Of a DNA stretch of 64,000 nucleotides, positions 16,568 to 25,118 are shown in pieces; the stretch's first letter is position 1, and each line of letters begins with the position of its first letter. Under the pieces are notes generated by a model. That model saw nothing but the letters and a program-made list of their open reading frames with translations. It did not search any database and was not told where the DNA came from. The DNA comes from Kineobactrum sediminis. Its GTDB lineage: Bacteria > Pseudomonadota > Gammaproteobacteria > Pseudomonadales > Halieaceae. The stretch is from NCBI RefSeq assembly GCF_002868715.1, contig NZ_PKLZ01000009.1, positions 153,145 to 217,144 of the forward strand, given 5' to 3'. Position numbers and translations under genes: made by a program.

Positions 16568-17977
16568 GTGACTTTTGATATGAACGGAATACACAATCTG
16601 CGGGGCTACATGGCAGCTGTTGCGATTATCGCAGCCTCTACCGTAATCGCCTTTCTTTTGCCGAGACTAATGCCCCATGCCAGCCTGTCACTGGTTTTTT
16701 TAACCGGTGTACTGGTTGCAGCCGCCAGCGGCAGGCTGGGACCGTCCCTGCTTGCCAGCATCCTCGCCTTCCTGACCCTGAATTTCTTTTTTACACCCCC
16801 TTTTTATACGTTTGAGGTCGCCGACGACGGCGATGTCATGACCCTGGCGTTTTTTCTGGTGATCGCGACCATCACCGGCAATCTCGCCGCGCGCATGCGC
16901 AAGGAAATGGCCAGGCGCGAGGAGGCCCTGAAGCAACTATCTGCGCTGTATGATTTCAGCAGAACATTATCCTCCACTTCCGGAGCCGATGAGGTGCGCT
17001 TCGGGCTCCAGGACCAGTTGCAACAAACCCTGGGCAGAACGGTGACAGTGTATACCCAGCGGGAGGAGGCCGTTCCCATTAGCTCAGCGCCCACTACCCG
17101 CCTGGCCCTTGAATCCGGAGAATCAGCGAATACCTTTATCGTAATTGTGGGAACGCTGGAGCCCGACGAGCACAATATCGCCCTGAACCTCACTACGCTC
17201 GCAGAGAATGCATTGCAGAGAATCAAGTTGGCGGAAGAGCTTGAAACAACAAAGATTGCAGCCGAAACCGAACAGCTGCGCGCGGCACTGCTGTCCTCGG
17301 TATCACATGACCTGCGCACGCCCCTGGCCTCCATCATCGGCTCCACCAGCAGCCTTCTGGAGTACGGTCACTCATTCAGCGAGGCAGCCAGGACGGACCT
17401 GCTGGCGACCGTGCTGGATGAATCCAGGCGCCTGGACCGGCACATCCAGAACCTTTTGGACATGACGCGACTGGGCCAGGGTAAATTGTCCCTGAAACGG
17501 GACTGGGTTGATGTCAGTGATATCATCGCCAGCGCCGTGTCCCGACTGGAAAATATACTGGATGGAATCAGTCTCGAAACCAGGGTACCCGAGGGTGCGC
17601 CGTTGCTTTATGTACACGGCGCACTGGTGGAGCAGGCCCTGGTGAACCTGCTGGATAATGCGGCCCGGTTTTCTCCCGAAGGCGGCTGTATCACTATCGT
17701 GGTGACCCCCGGTCCCGAGACACTGCAACTTGACATTTGCGATCAGGGGCCGGGGATTCCAGAAGAGGAACGTGAGAAAATATTCGACATGTTTTATACC
17801 GCAAAACAGGGTGATCGCAGCCAGTTGCAGGGAACCGGGCTTGGCCTGGCCATTTGTCGCGGCATGATTGCAGCACATGGTGGCAGCGTCACGGCCCGAA
17901 GTGGACATGATGGAATCGGTACTTGCTTCTCCGTTACGCTACCGGTCGCTCCCTCCCGCGAGACAACGACAGCATGA
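16568..17977 (+). CDS. KdpD-like sensor histidine kinase lacking the N-terminal KdpD and USP domains
   Basis: This protein is about 465-469 residues (GTG 16568 or ATG 16580; neither has a good ribosome site). It starts with the DUF4118 membrane domain of KdpD (four helices within about 10-115, with LTLNFFFTPPFYTF) and a short GAF-like region. The kinase core then has H-box SVSHDLRTPL, N-box NLLDNAARF, G1 DQGPGIPEEE and G2 GTGLGLAI. E. coli KdpD has 894 residues; the cytoplasmic N-terminal half is absent here. It overlaps the regulator gene by 4 bases and is divergent from trkHA. Confidence 0.85.
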   Translation: MTFDMNGIHNLRGYMAAVAIIAASTVIAFLLPRLMPHASLSLVFLTGVLVAAASGRLGPSLLASILAFLTLNFFFTPPFYTFEVADDGDVMTLAFFLVIATITGNLAARMRKEMARREEALKQLSALYDFSRTLSSTSGADEVRFGLQDQLQQTLGRTVTVYTQREEAVPISSAPTTRLALESGESANTFIVIVGTLEPDEHNIALNLTTLAENALQRIKLAEELETTKIAAETEQLRAALLSSVSHDLRTPLASIIGSTSSLLEYGHSFSEAARTDLLATVLDESRRLDRHIQNLLDMTRLGQGKLSLKRDWVDVSDIIASAVSRLENILDGISLETRVPEGAPLLYVHGALVEQALVNLLDNAARFSPEGGCITIVVTPGPETLQLDICDQGPGIPEEEREKIFDMFYTAKQGDRSQLQGTGLGLAICRGMIAAHGGSVTARSGHDGIGTCFSVTLPVAPSRETTTA

Positions 17978-18675
17978 TCATGAACACTCTGAAAGGCGAC
18001 GTCCTCGTGGTCGAAGACGAAGCCCAGATCCGCAAGTTCGTACGTATCAGCCTGGAGGCCGAAGGCTACACCGTCCACGAGACACGTCTGGGTGGCGAGG
18101 GACTGGAGCTGATAGCGGCGTCCCCTCCCTGCCTGGTTATCCTTGACCTGGGGCTCCCTGACATGGATGGCCAGCAATTTTTGAGACGCGTGCGGGAGTG
18201 GTCCACAGTTCCCGTTATTGTCCTATCCGTGAGGGCCTCAGAGACCGAGAAGGTACAGGCACTGGATGCGGGCGCCAATGACTATGTGACCAAGCCCTTT
18301 GGCATCAGCGAACTCATGGCGCGCATCCGGGTGGTGCTGCGCAACAGCGAGGGCCGTGCTACTCCACCTGCGCTATTCCAGTCAGGGCCCCTGACGGTGG
18401 ATCTCGCGCAGCGGAAGGTCAGCGTGGAAGGCGTTCCCGTACACCTCACCCGCAAAGAATATGACCTGCTGCATTTACTGATTAGCAACAGTGGCCAGGT
18501 GATGACACACCAGCAGATACTGCGCGCTGTCTGGGGGCCCGGACAACAGGAAGAGACGCACTATCTGCGAGTCCTGGTCAGGCAGCTTCGTAACAAACTG
18601 GGAGATGAGCCTACCCGGCCGCGCTTCGTCATTACCGTGCAGGGCGTAGGATACCGATTGGCGAGCAGTGCCTGA
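17974..18675 (+). CDS. KdpE-like OmpR-family response regulator
   Basis: The protein has 233 residues from ATG 17974, which overlaps the kinase stop (ATGA). The receiver domain has acidic pair VEDE, phospho-acceptor aspartate 58 in VILDLGLPDMDG and lysine in TKPFG. The winged-helix output domain contains LTRKEYDLLHLLISN and ends FVITVQGVGYRL. The closest recognisable subfamily is KdpE. No kdpFABC genes are in the window; the adjacent transport target is trkHA. Confidence 0.88.
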   Translation: MIMNTLKGDVLVVEDEAQIRKFVRISLEAEGYTVHETRLGGEGLELIAASPPCLVILDLGLPDMDGQQFLRRVREWSTVPVIVLSVRASETEKVQALDAGANDYVTKPFGISELMARIRVVLRNSEGRATPPALFQSGPLTVDLAQRKVSVEGVPVHLTRKEYDLLHLLISNSGQVMTHQQILRAVWGPGQQEETHYLRVLVRQLRNKLGDEPTRPRFVITVQGVGYRLASSA

Positions 18676-18793
18676 GATCAACCGCAAATAATACCCTGGT
18701 TTCACAAACGGCATTTTACTCATCACCATTGGCAGGCGCTTGTGGCTGGCTAACAGGTGTTCAGGTGGCAGGCTTCAGCGGTTTTGCATTCAG

Positions 18794-18808
18794 GTAGCAT
18801 CATGCTAC
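18794..18808. repeat. Palindrome GTAGCATcATGCTAC downstream of kdpE-like gene
   Basis: Seven-base arms pair around a single C. The position, about 120 bases after the regulator stop, and the absence of a T run argue against a simple terminator. A second inverted repeat, GCCAGGAT/ATCCTGGC, lies at 18864-18897. The 364-base gap 18676-19039 holds no gene I can support. Confidence 0.4.
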
Positions 18809-19002
18809 GCATATTGCACGTAGTCATTGAAGCCGAACGGCTAAGACAGAGAGGATAGCGGTCGCCAGGATGTCACCAGGACTGGACCAATCCTGGCCAC
18901 TGAGCGCCAGTTCGATGGGTCGGCCGGGTTATAGGATGTTGATTTATAAGACCTATTTATTGGGGCTAAAAATTCAAAACCTTCCCGACCAAATCTCAGT
19001 AA

Positions 19003-19022
19003 AGCCCGCCTCTGTGTGGGCT
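19003..19022 (-). terminator. Weak hairpin terminator after the diguanylate cyclase
   Basis: AGCCC at 19003-19007 pairs with GGGCT at 19018-19022. Read on the minus strand the hairpin lies 17 bases after the cyclase stop and is followed by TTTACTGAGATTT, a poor U tract. It is the only terminator candidate for this gene. Confidence 0.35.
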
Positions 19023-19039
19023 GCATTTCCCCACTATAT

Positions 19040-20083
19040 TTAGCCTACGACTTTATTGCGTCCTGAGTCCTTGGCTTTATATAGAGCCTCATCTGCGCGA
19101 TTAACAAAATTTTCTGCGGTGTCGTTCTGTTGTAACTCCGCAATACCAATCGAGATTGTGATCTTTCCCAGCAGATGGTCATCTGACTTTCGCTTCAGGC
19201 GGCTTTTTTCCATGTCAGATCGAATATTTTCCGCAATTGCCAGGGCGGCATTCTTACTCGTCCCGGGCATAACGATTATCATTTCCTCACCACCGTAGCG
19301 CGCAACATGATGATATTCAGAGACGTGCTTCTTTATCAGGGCAGCAACATACCTGATGACATTATCGCCAATGGTATGCCCCCAGGTATCATTGACCTGC
19401 TTGAAATGGTCAATATCCAGCATTGCCAGGCAGACGGGCGGCTTCTCGTTACCCCGGACAATGTCACTCATGATTTCATCGAACGCATGACGGTTGAGCA
19501 AGCCGGTCAGGCCGTCGGTAGTAGCCACTTTTCTGACCGTGACCAGTTCAGCGCGAAGCTGCTCCATTTCAGTATTCGCTTTCGTCAACTCCGACTGCAT
19601 TGCTTGCGTGGTCACTGCAAGTGCACGCGTCTCTCTGATGATGTCCTGAAATATCGCCTGGTGATTGGCGACTTCTGATGTGTTTTCCAGTAACGCAGAT
19701 TTCTGCTCAAAACTCTCGCCGGTTTGTTCAGCTTTATTGAACGTCTCATCAATAGCATTGGAGGCGCGGGTTAGTACGCGGTGTATTTTCTGGTTGATGT
19801 CCTCAAACGATTCCAGAGAGGCGTTACAGATAAAAGAGGCGTAAAGTTCTTCGCTTTTTTTACTCTCCAGAGTTTTTGATTCAGCTAATAGTGAATCAAT
19901 AGCCTTGTTCAATTCGGGATTTTGTTCGGCTACGTAGTCATACAGTAGTGCGTAGTTTATCGGGTTGGCAGCAATGCGATGTTCTGCGAAGAACGGAAAA
20001 ATTTTCTTGCGATAGCTTTCATTCAGTGTGAGCGAAAAATCATACGAAGGAAGAATCGACTTGGTGTGAGTCATAGCTGCCAT
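19040..20083 (-). CDS. Diguanylate cyclase with an N-terminal helical sensor region
   Basis: This 347-residue protein synthesises c-di-GMP. Residues 1-180 are helical with predicted coiled coil (ENTSEVANHQ...SELTKANTEMEQLRAELV) and no membrane segment, so it is likely cytoplasmic. The GGDEF domain has DGLTGLLNRHAF, LDIDHFKQVND and active-site YGGEEM, an accepted active variant. The RxxD product-inhibition site before it is absent (EYHH). The promoter is probably in the 320-base gap toward the divergent TonB receptor. Confidence 0.9.
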   Translation of the reverse strand: MAAMTHTKSILPSYDFSLTLNESYRKKIFPFFAEHRIAANPINYALLYDYVAEQNPELNKAIDSLLAESKTLESKKSEELYASFICNASLESFEDINQKIHRVLTRASNAIDETFNKAEQTGESFEQKSALLENTSEVANHQAIFQDIIRETRALAVTTQAMQSELTKANTEMEQLRAELVTVRKVATTDGLTGLLNRHAFDEIMSDIVRGNEKPPVCLAMLDIDHFKQVNDTWGHTIGDNVIRYVAALIKKHVSEYHHVARYGGEEMIIVMPGTSKNAALAIAENIRSDMEKSRLKRKSDDHLLGKITISIGIAELQQNDTAENFVNRADEALYKAKDSGRNKVVG

Positions 20084-20404
20084 TAAACCGTTACGAATGT
20101 TTGATCAAACAGAGGAAGCCAATGGATGTATTAACATCTTGCCTGCCGATTTTTGACGTCAGAGAATACACTGATACGCACGATAAGTTCAAGCTGCTGG
20201 AACAACGCAATTTATCCTGAGGGAGTTGTCATGATTTTGTCTAGAAGCGGCGCCGCCCCCACAACGCCTGACCGGCAGACGCCGGGAGTTCGGTCTATTT
20301 CCAGAAAAACTTATTTACAATGTAACAATCTCAAGCCACAGGCATCTCTGATGCACAACAGTGGTTTCCGAATCGCTAGAAGTATCAGTTAAAGGAGAAG
20401 TTGG

Positions 20405-22678
20405 GTGACTGAACAAGGATTCGCGGGTGGACTGGTGTGCCATGATAAGAAAAATTGGAGAATTGGCATCAGGATCTGCGCTCTGGGTATCTTACCTATG
20501 GTGCTACAGCCGCATAGCGCCGTGGCGGAGTTACAGAGTTCATCCCTTGAAGAAATTATTGTTACCGCGCAAAAGCAGGAGCAATCGCTGCAGGAAGTGG
20601 CGTTATCCGTCGATGTTCTTAAAGGGGATGAGCTGGATATGATCAGGGCCTCTGCCCAGGATGTGCTGTTCCTTGCAGCGCGTTCACCCAGTGTCTATGC
20701 GGAGTCCTCGTCCGGGCGTACATTTCCCCGCTTTTATATTCGTGGACTGGGAAATACTGACTTCGACCTGAACGCCAGCCAGCCGGTTTCCCTGGTCTAT
20801 GACGATGTGGTGCTGGAAAACTCCATACTGAAGGGATTTCCGGTATTTGATACCGATCGGGTAGAGGTTGTGAGAGGCCCGCAGGGAACCTTATACGGGC
20901 GTAACACCCCTGCCGGGGTGATCAGGTTTGAGTCGGTAAAACCATCCACAACCAGCGAAGGGTATCTGCGAGGCGCTTTTGGTCGTTTCAACACAGTCGA
21001 TGTTGAAGGCGCGGTGAATGTCCCTTTAAGCAACGATGGCATCAGCATGAGGCTGTCGGGTCTCTACCAACAACGCGATGATTTCGTCGACAACACCTTC
21101 TCCGGCGGGGAAGACGGCTTTGAGGGTTTCGAGGAATTCGCGGCCCGTGTGCAGATCCTGTTTCAACCGGTCGATAATTTTTCCGCACTACTGAACATGC
21201 ATGGCCGTCAACTGGACGGTGGCTCCAGATTATTCAGGGCCAATATCATTGAACCTGGAGATGATCGGCTGGTTAACGACTTCAGGCTCACTGAAACGGC
21301 ACAGGACGCCACCCAGGTCCTTGAGGTAGACAACTTCGGTGCCAGCCTTAAGATTGACTGGCGGCTGCCCGTGGGCGCACTAACGTCCATCACTGCCTAT
21401 GAAACGGTCAGCGCTGATGCCCGGGGCGATGTTGATGGTGGCTTCGGTGCGGACTTTGCGCCCCCGTCAGGGCCGGGTTCAATACCGTTTTCAGCGGAGA
21501 CGGCGGACAATATTACCGGCCACGACCAGATCACCCAGGAACTCCGGTTGGCGGTTGCTGTGTCGGCAGCCGTAAGCGCCACTGTGGGCATGTTCCTGTT
21601 TTACGAAAATCTGGAGATCGAAAACCTGAGTTTCGATACCCTGGCGGGCGGCGAACTCAACGGGCTTGCGGTACAGGACCAGGAAACACGTGCCTGGGCA
21701 ATCTTTGCCTCTACCCAGTGGGTGGTTACCCCGTCACTTGAGGTCAATGCAGGATTACGGCTTTCAGGTGAAGACAAAAAGCTGGTCGCATCTCGCCTGA
21801 TTGGGCCCTTTGGCGCGCCTGCGTTGGGCCCTGTGCGCCGCGATCTCGACGATACTGTCGTCTCGGGCGATATCAGTACGCGCTACATCCTTACTGAGCA
21901 GCTCAGTATTTACGGTCGCTATGCGCGCAGCTTCCGGGCGCCCAACGTCCAGGGCCGTATTGTATTTGGCGACGTCGTAACTGTTGCAGATACCGAGACT
22001 ATTGATTCGGTTGAGTTTGGCCTGCGTTCCGAGTTCATGGAGGGAAGGGCGCGATTGAATGCAACCACGTTTTATTTCCAGACCGAGGATCAACAGCTGA
22101 CCGCTGTTGGCGGTGCCGGTAATTTCAACCAGTTGCTTAATGCGGAGTCAGTAGAAGGCTATGGTATTGAGCTTGATATGTCGTTGCAGCTGTTTGAGGG
22201 GCTCTCGGTACAGGCAGGATACAGTTTTAACCACACCCGGATCGACGATCCCGATCTGGAAGTTGCTGTCTGTGCGGTGGCCTGTACGGTTCTGGATCCC
22301 ATTAACCCGGTTACCGGCAACGCCCGTATTGATGGTAACTCGCTTCCCCAGGCGCCTGAACATATCGCCAATATCAGTCTCCAATACGAATTCAAGCTGC
22401 CCGAAAACAGGGGTACCATGTCGTTATCCGGGGATGTCTCCCATCGCAGCCGGGTAAATTTCTTTCTCTATGACAGCGTTGAGTTTCGTGGTGATGATGA
22501 GACGCTTGTAGGCTTGCGAGCTGCGTTTTCGCCTGCGGATGCAGCCTATGAACTCGCCATATTCAGCCGTAACGTCTTTGATGACCGCTCGATAAAGGGC
22601 GGCATTGATTTTAATAATTTCTCCGCATTTGTCAGTGAACCCCGCACCTGGGGCATCGAAGCGAGTCTCAGGCTTTGA
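20405..22678 (+). CDS. TonB-dependent outer-membrane receptor
   Basis: This 757-residue protein starts at GTG 20405 with AAGGAGA upstream. It has an N-terminal export signal (about residues 20-40), TonB box EEIIVTAQK, and a plug domain with FYIRGLGNTDF and VEVVRGPQGTLYGRNTPAG. A 22-strand barrel follows, ending in a C-terminal aromatic-containing strand (WGIEASLRL). The plug wording is that of carbohydrate- or terpenoid-type receptors common in marine gammaproteobacteria, so the ligand need not be iron. No transporter or hydrolase lies beside it. The 321-base gap upstream holds only an unconvincing 53-codon frame at 20231. Confidence 0.92.
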   Translation: MTEQGFAGGLVCHDKKNWRIGIRICALGILPMVLQPHSAVAELQSSSLEEIIVTAQKQEQSLQEVALSVDVLKGDELDMIRASAQDVLFLAARSPSVYAESSSGRTFPRFYIRGLGNTDFDLNASQPVSLVYDDVVLENSILKGFPVFDTDRVEVVRGPQGTLYGRNTPAGVIRFESVKPSTTSEGYLRGAFGRFNTVDVEGAVNVPLSNDGISMRLSGLYQQRDDFVDNTFSGGEDGFEGFEEFAARVQILFQPVDNFSALLNMHGRQLDGGSRLFRANIIEPGDDRLVNDFRLTETAQDATQVLEVDNFGASLKIDWRLPVGALTSITAYETVSADARGDVDGGFGADFAPPSGPGSIPFSAETADNITGHDQITQELRLAVAVSAAVSATVGMFLFYENLEIENLSFDTLAGGELNGLAVQDQETRAWAIFASTQWVVTPSLEVNAGLRLSGEDKKLVASRLIGPFGAPALGPVRRDLDDTVVSGDISTRYILTEQLSIYGRYARSFRAPNVQGRIVFGDVVTVADTETIDSVEFGLRSEFMEGRARLNATTFYFQTEDQQLTAVGGAGNFNQLLNAESVEGYGIELDMSLQLFEGLSVQAGYSFNHTRIDDPDLEVAVCAVACTVLDPINPVTGNARIDGNSLPQAPEHIANISLQYEFKLPENRGTMSLSGDVSHRSRVNFFLYDSVEFRGDDETLVGLRAAFSPADAAYELAIFSRNVFDDRSIKGGIDFNNFSAFVSEPRTWGIEASLRL

Positions 22679-22808
22679 TTTTGTAGAGTCACTTGTCAGC
22701 CCAAAGCCTCTACCGCCTGGCCAATGGATTCATCGATGTCTCCGTCTCGAATAGCTGAGAGCGACTATAGTTAGGATACAGTCGCAATAGCGGAGGGAGT
22801 GCATTCTT

Positions 22809-22922
22809 ATGTTGCCGGAAGGCGTTATCAAAGTCAGTAAGGGCACGGCTTTCGACAGGGACGCTTACCCTGCTTTCGATAGCAGGGGCCTTGCCCTGGT
22901 CACCGGTGGCGAGCCGGGTTGA
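22809..22922 (+). CDS. Possible 37-residue leader frame coupled to the COG2187 gene
   Basis: ATG 22809 is preceded by GGAGGGAG nine bases upstream, the best ribosome site in this neighbourhood. The peptide is MLPEGVIKVSKGTAFDRDAY, then PAFDSRGLALVTGGEPG, with no family I recognise. Its stop overlaps the TTG start of the next gene (TTGA). It may be a short coding gene or a translational leader; there is no other support. Confidence 0.35.
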   Translation: MLPEGVIKVSKGTAFDRDAYPAFDSRGLALVTGGEPG

Positions 22923-23959
22923 TCCACGTGGCAAGCCGGCAAATGGCGAGCACCAGGAGCTTGCCAACACTTGATGACAAGGTGGCTTTTCTGGCCAGTG
23001 CCGCTGCCTATGTGGATTATGACGGCCCTGTAACGGCAATGGAAACCCATATGTCATGGGTGTTTCTAACCACTGAGCGCGTGTACAAGTTGAAGAAACC
23101 GTTGCAGAGAGACCTGGTTGATCTGCGTAGTCTGGACGCCCGGTATCATAACTGTGGTGAGGAGCTCCGGTTGAATCGCCGACTGGGCGGCGACACCTAT
23201 ATAGGGGTTGAACGGCTCGGGATAAAGGCGGGTCAGCAATTAAGCCTGGGCAGTGGCGTGGCCGTTGACTGGCTGGTGGTCATGCACCGTCTACCCGATG
23301 ACGCGATGCTCGATTCCCAGCTGGCAGCGTGTGATGTTAATTACTCAGCCGTTGCCCGGGCAGCGATTCTACTGACTGATTTCTATCAGCAGTCTACCCC
23401 GATTGAGCTATCAGCTGAGCAGTATCGACAGCGGCTGGAAGACAATGTCCGCAATAACCATCGCGCCCTGGCGGCATATCCCGTTGCCCAACAGCAAGTA
23501 GAGCGTATCGTTGGCAGGCAGTTAACGGTGCTTGGGTCTGAAGCCCGCCTGTTCAGTGAACGGGCACGGCGGGGAATGATTGTTGAGGCCCATGGGGACC
23601 TGCGTCCCGAGCATGTTTGCCTGACCGAACCGCCGGTAATAATCGATTGCCTTGAATTCAGTCGCAACCTGCGTATACAGGACCGGGTGGATGAACTCGC
23701 CTTTCTCGCCATGGAGTGCCAACAGTTGGGCGACACTTGGGCAGGGGAAATCCTCTTTGAGACGTATGGGCAACATAGCGGTGATAAACCAGCGGCACTA
23801 TTGCTGGCGTTTTATAAGGCGTACAGGGCTTGCGTCAGAGCCAGATTATGCGCTGCCCATCTTGATGACGGCCCCGAAGAAAACAATGCGCGGTGGCTGG
23901 AGAAAGCCGGCTGCTATCTGGATATGGCAGAAGCGTTTACTGCCTGTTATGACCTTTGA
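22919..23959 (+). CDS. COG2187-type aminoglycoside-phosphotransferase-like protein
   Basis: The protein has 346 residues if TTG 22919 is used; GTG 22928 and ATG 22943 are alternatives. It has the family opening ETHMSWVFLTTERVYKLKKP, a kinase-like catalytic loop EAHGDLRPEHVCL and IIDCLEFSRNLR in place of DFG. Many relatives carry a C-terminal AAA/zeta-like kinase domain; this protein ends before it, as the stand-alone class does. The substrate is unknown. It is convergent with the PRPP synthetase gene, 18 bases away. Confidence 0.75.
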   Translation: MIHVASRQMASTRSLPTLDDKVAFLASAAAYVDYDGPVTAMETHMSWVFLTTERVYKLKKPLQRDLVDLRSLDARYHNCGEELRLNRRLGGDTYIGVERLGIKAGQQLSLGSGVAVDWLVVMHRLPDDAMLDSQLAACDVNYSAVARAAILLTDFYQQSTPIELSAEQYRQRLEDNVRNNHRALAAYPVAQQQVERIVGRQLTVLGSEARLFSERARRGMIVEAHGDLRPEHVCLTEPPVIIDCLEFSRNLRIQDRVDELAFLAMECQQLGDTWAGEILFETYGQHSGDKPAALLLAFYKAYRACVRARLCAAHLDDGPEENNARWLEKAGCYLDMAEAFTACYDL

Positions 23960-23977
23960 AAGAATGGCTGCTTATAC

Positions 23978-24976
23978 TCAGTGTTCAAGTTTGCTTACCA
24001 GGCCGCCGTGATGAAGCCGATGAATGGCTTCGCCGATCAATGGCGATACATCCACCATCTCGACCGTATTACGGTACAGGGCCTCGGGCAACAAACGCGG
24101 TGGGATACTGTTGGTTACCAGGATCCTCGCCAAGGCCGATGATGCAAGGGATGGCTCGCTGACAACGCCATCTACCGCTGCGCTGAAATTCCCGTGGGTG
24201 GCAATGCCAATTATCTCTGTTGCGCCAGAGTCCTTAAACGCCTCTGCGGCGCGTTTCAGGGTGCGACCACTGGTAATCATGTCATCCACGATTAATACTG
24301 TACGATCCTGCACTTCCCCCACAACGTTCGAACCACTGACCGCCCCTTCGCTGCGAAACTTCTCCATGAATGCAGTGCCCATCGGCACGCCAATACGCCG
24401 TTCCAGGGCTTCCCGGAACTGTTCTGCGCGCTTTATACCGCCGACATCGGGCGAGGCAACGGTAATCATCTTGTCCTGCAAATCCGGCAAGATATGTTCA
24501 ATAAAAGTACTGCGGGCACTCAGGTGCTCACTATTGCAGCGAAAGGCATTGTCAAAACCTGCCGTATTGTGGGCTTCCAGCGTAACTATGCGGTCAAGCT
24601 TCATGGCCTCAAAGAGCTGTGCGATGTAACGGCTCGTCACCGGGTCGCGGGCCTGGGTTTTGCGTTCCTTGCGTGAATAGCACAGATAGGGGATAACGGC
24701 GGTAATACGGTCCGCCCCGTTTTCCCGCAGTACACCAATCAGGCATAACAGCCTTACCAGTTTGTCGTTAAGGCTGTATTCGTGGTCGGTGAAAAGAGAC
24801 TGTACAACATATACGTCCCGGTCGCGCACGCTCTGCAATGGGCGAATTTTGTGTTCTCCATCCGGGAAGTTCCGCTCTTCATGCAAGCCCACGTCAATTG
24901 CCAGATGAGCGGCAACCAGCGCCGCAAAATCCTTGCCGCTGTGCAGGCTGAATAACGCCATCTCATTTCTTGCCAT
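23978..24976 (-). CDS. prs: Ribose-phosphate pyrophosphokinase (PRPP synthetase), divergent type
   Basis: This 332-residue enzyme makes PRPP from ribose 5-phosphate and ATP. It keeps FPDGEHKIRPL, PYLCYSRKERKTQ (the substrate-binding loop) and the PRPP-binding motif TVLIVDDMITSGRTL. The usual class I motif is DDMIDTAGT, so DDMITSGRT marks a separate subfamily. A housekeeping prs may exist elsewhere. Start options are ATG 24976 or 24961. It is monocistronic and convergent with the COG2187 gene. Confidence 0.88.
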   Translation of the reverse strand: MARNEMALFSLHSGKDFAALVAAHLAIDVGLHEERNFPDGEHKIRPLQSVRDRDVYVVQSLFTDHEYSLNDKLVRLLCLIGVLRENGADRITAVIPYLCYSRKERKTQARDPVTSRYIAQLFEAMKLDRIVTLEAHNTAGFDNAFRCNSEHLSARSTFIEHILPDLQDKMITVASPDVGGIKRAEQFREALERRIGVPMGTAFMEKFRSEGAVSGSNVVGEVQDRTVLIVDDMITSGRTLKRAAEAFKDSGATEIIGIATHGNFSAAVDGVVSEPSLASSALARILVTNSIPPRLLPEALYRNTVEMVDVSPLIGEAIHRLHHGGLVSKLEH

Positions 24977-25118
24977 AAATGGAACCTTTATCCGGGCCCC
25001 TTTTACCCGTAAATAATGGTGCTTGAGTCAACGGCGTCGGGGGCCTGCTTCCTTTCAAGTAAATGTAGTTGAAAATGACAATAAACGCCTGATGTTGTGA
25101 TTGTCGGATATTTCCCCA

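Noticed and set aside
20231..20392. 53-codon frame before the TonB receptor
   Set aside because: It has a GGGAG before its ATG, but the peptide is low complexity, rich in Ser/Arg, and shows no family features.
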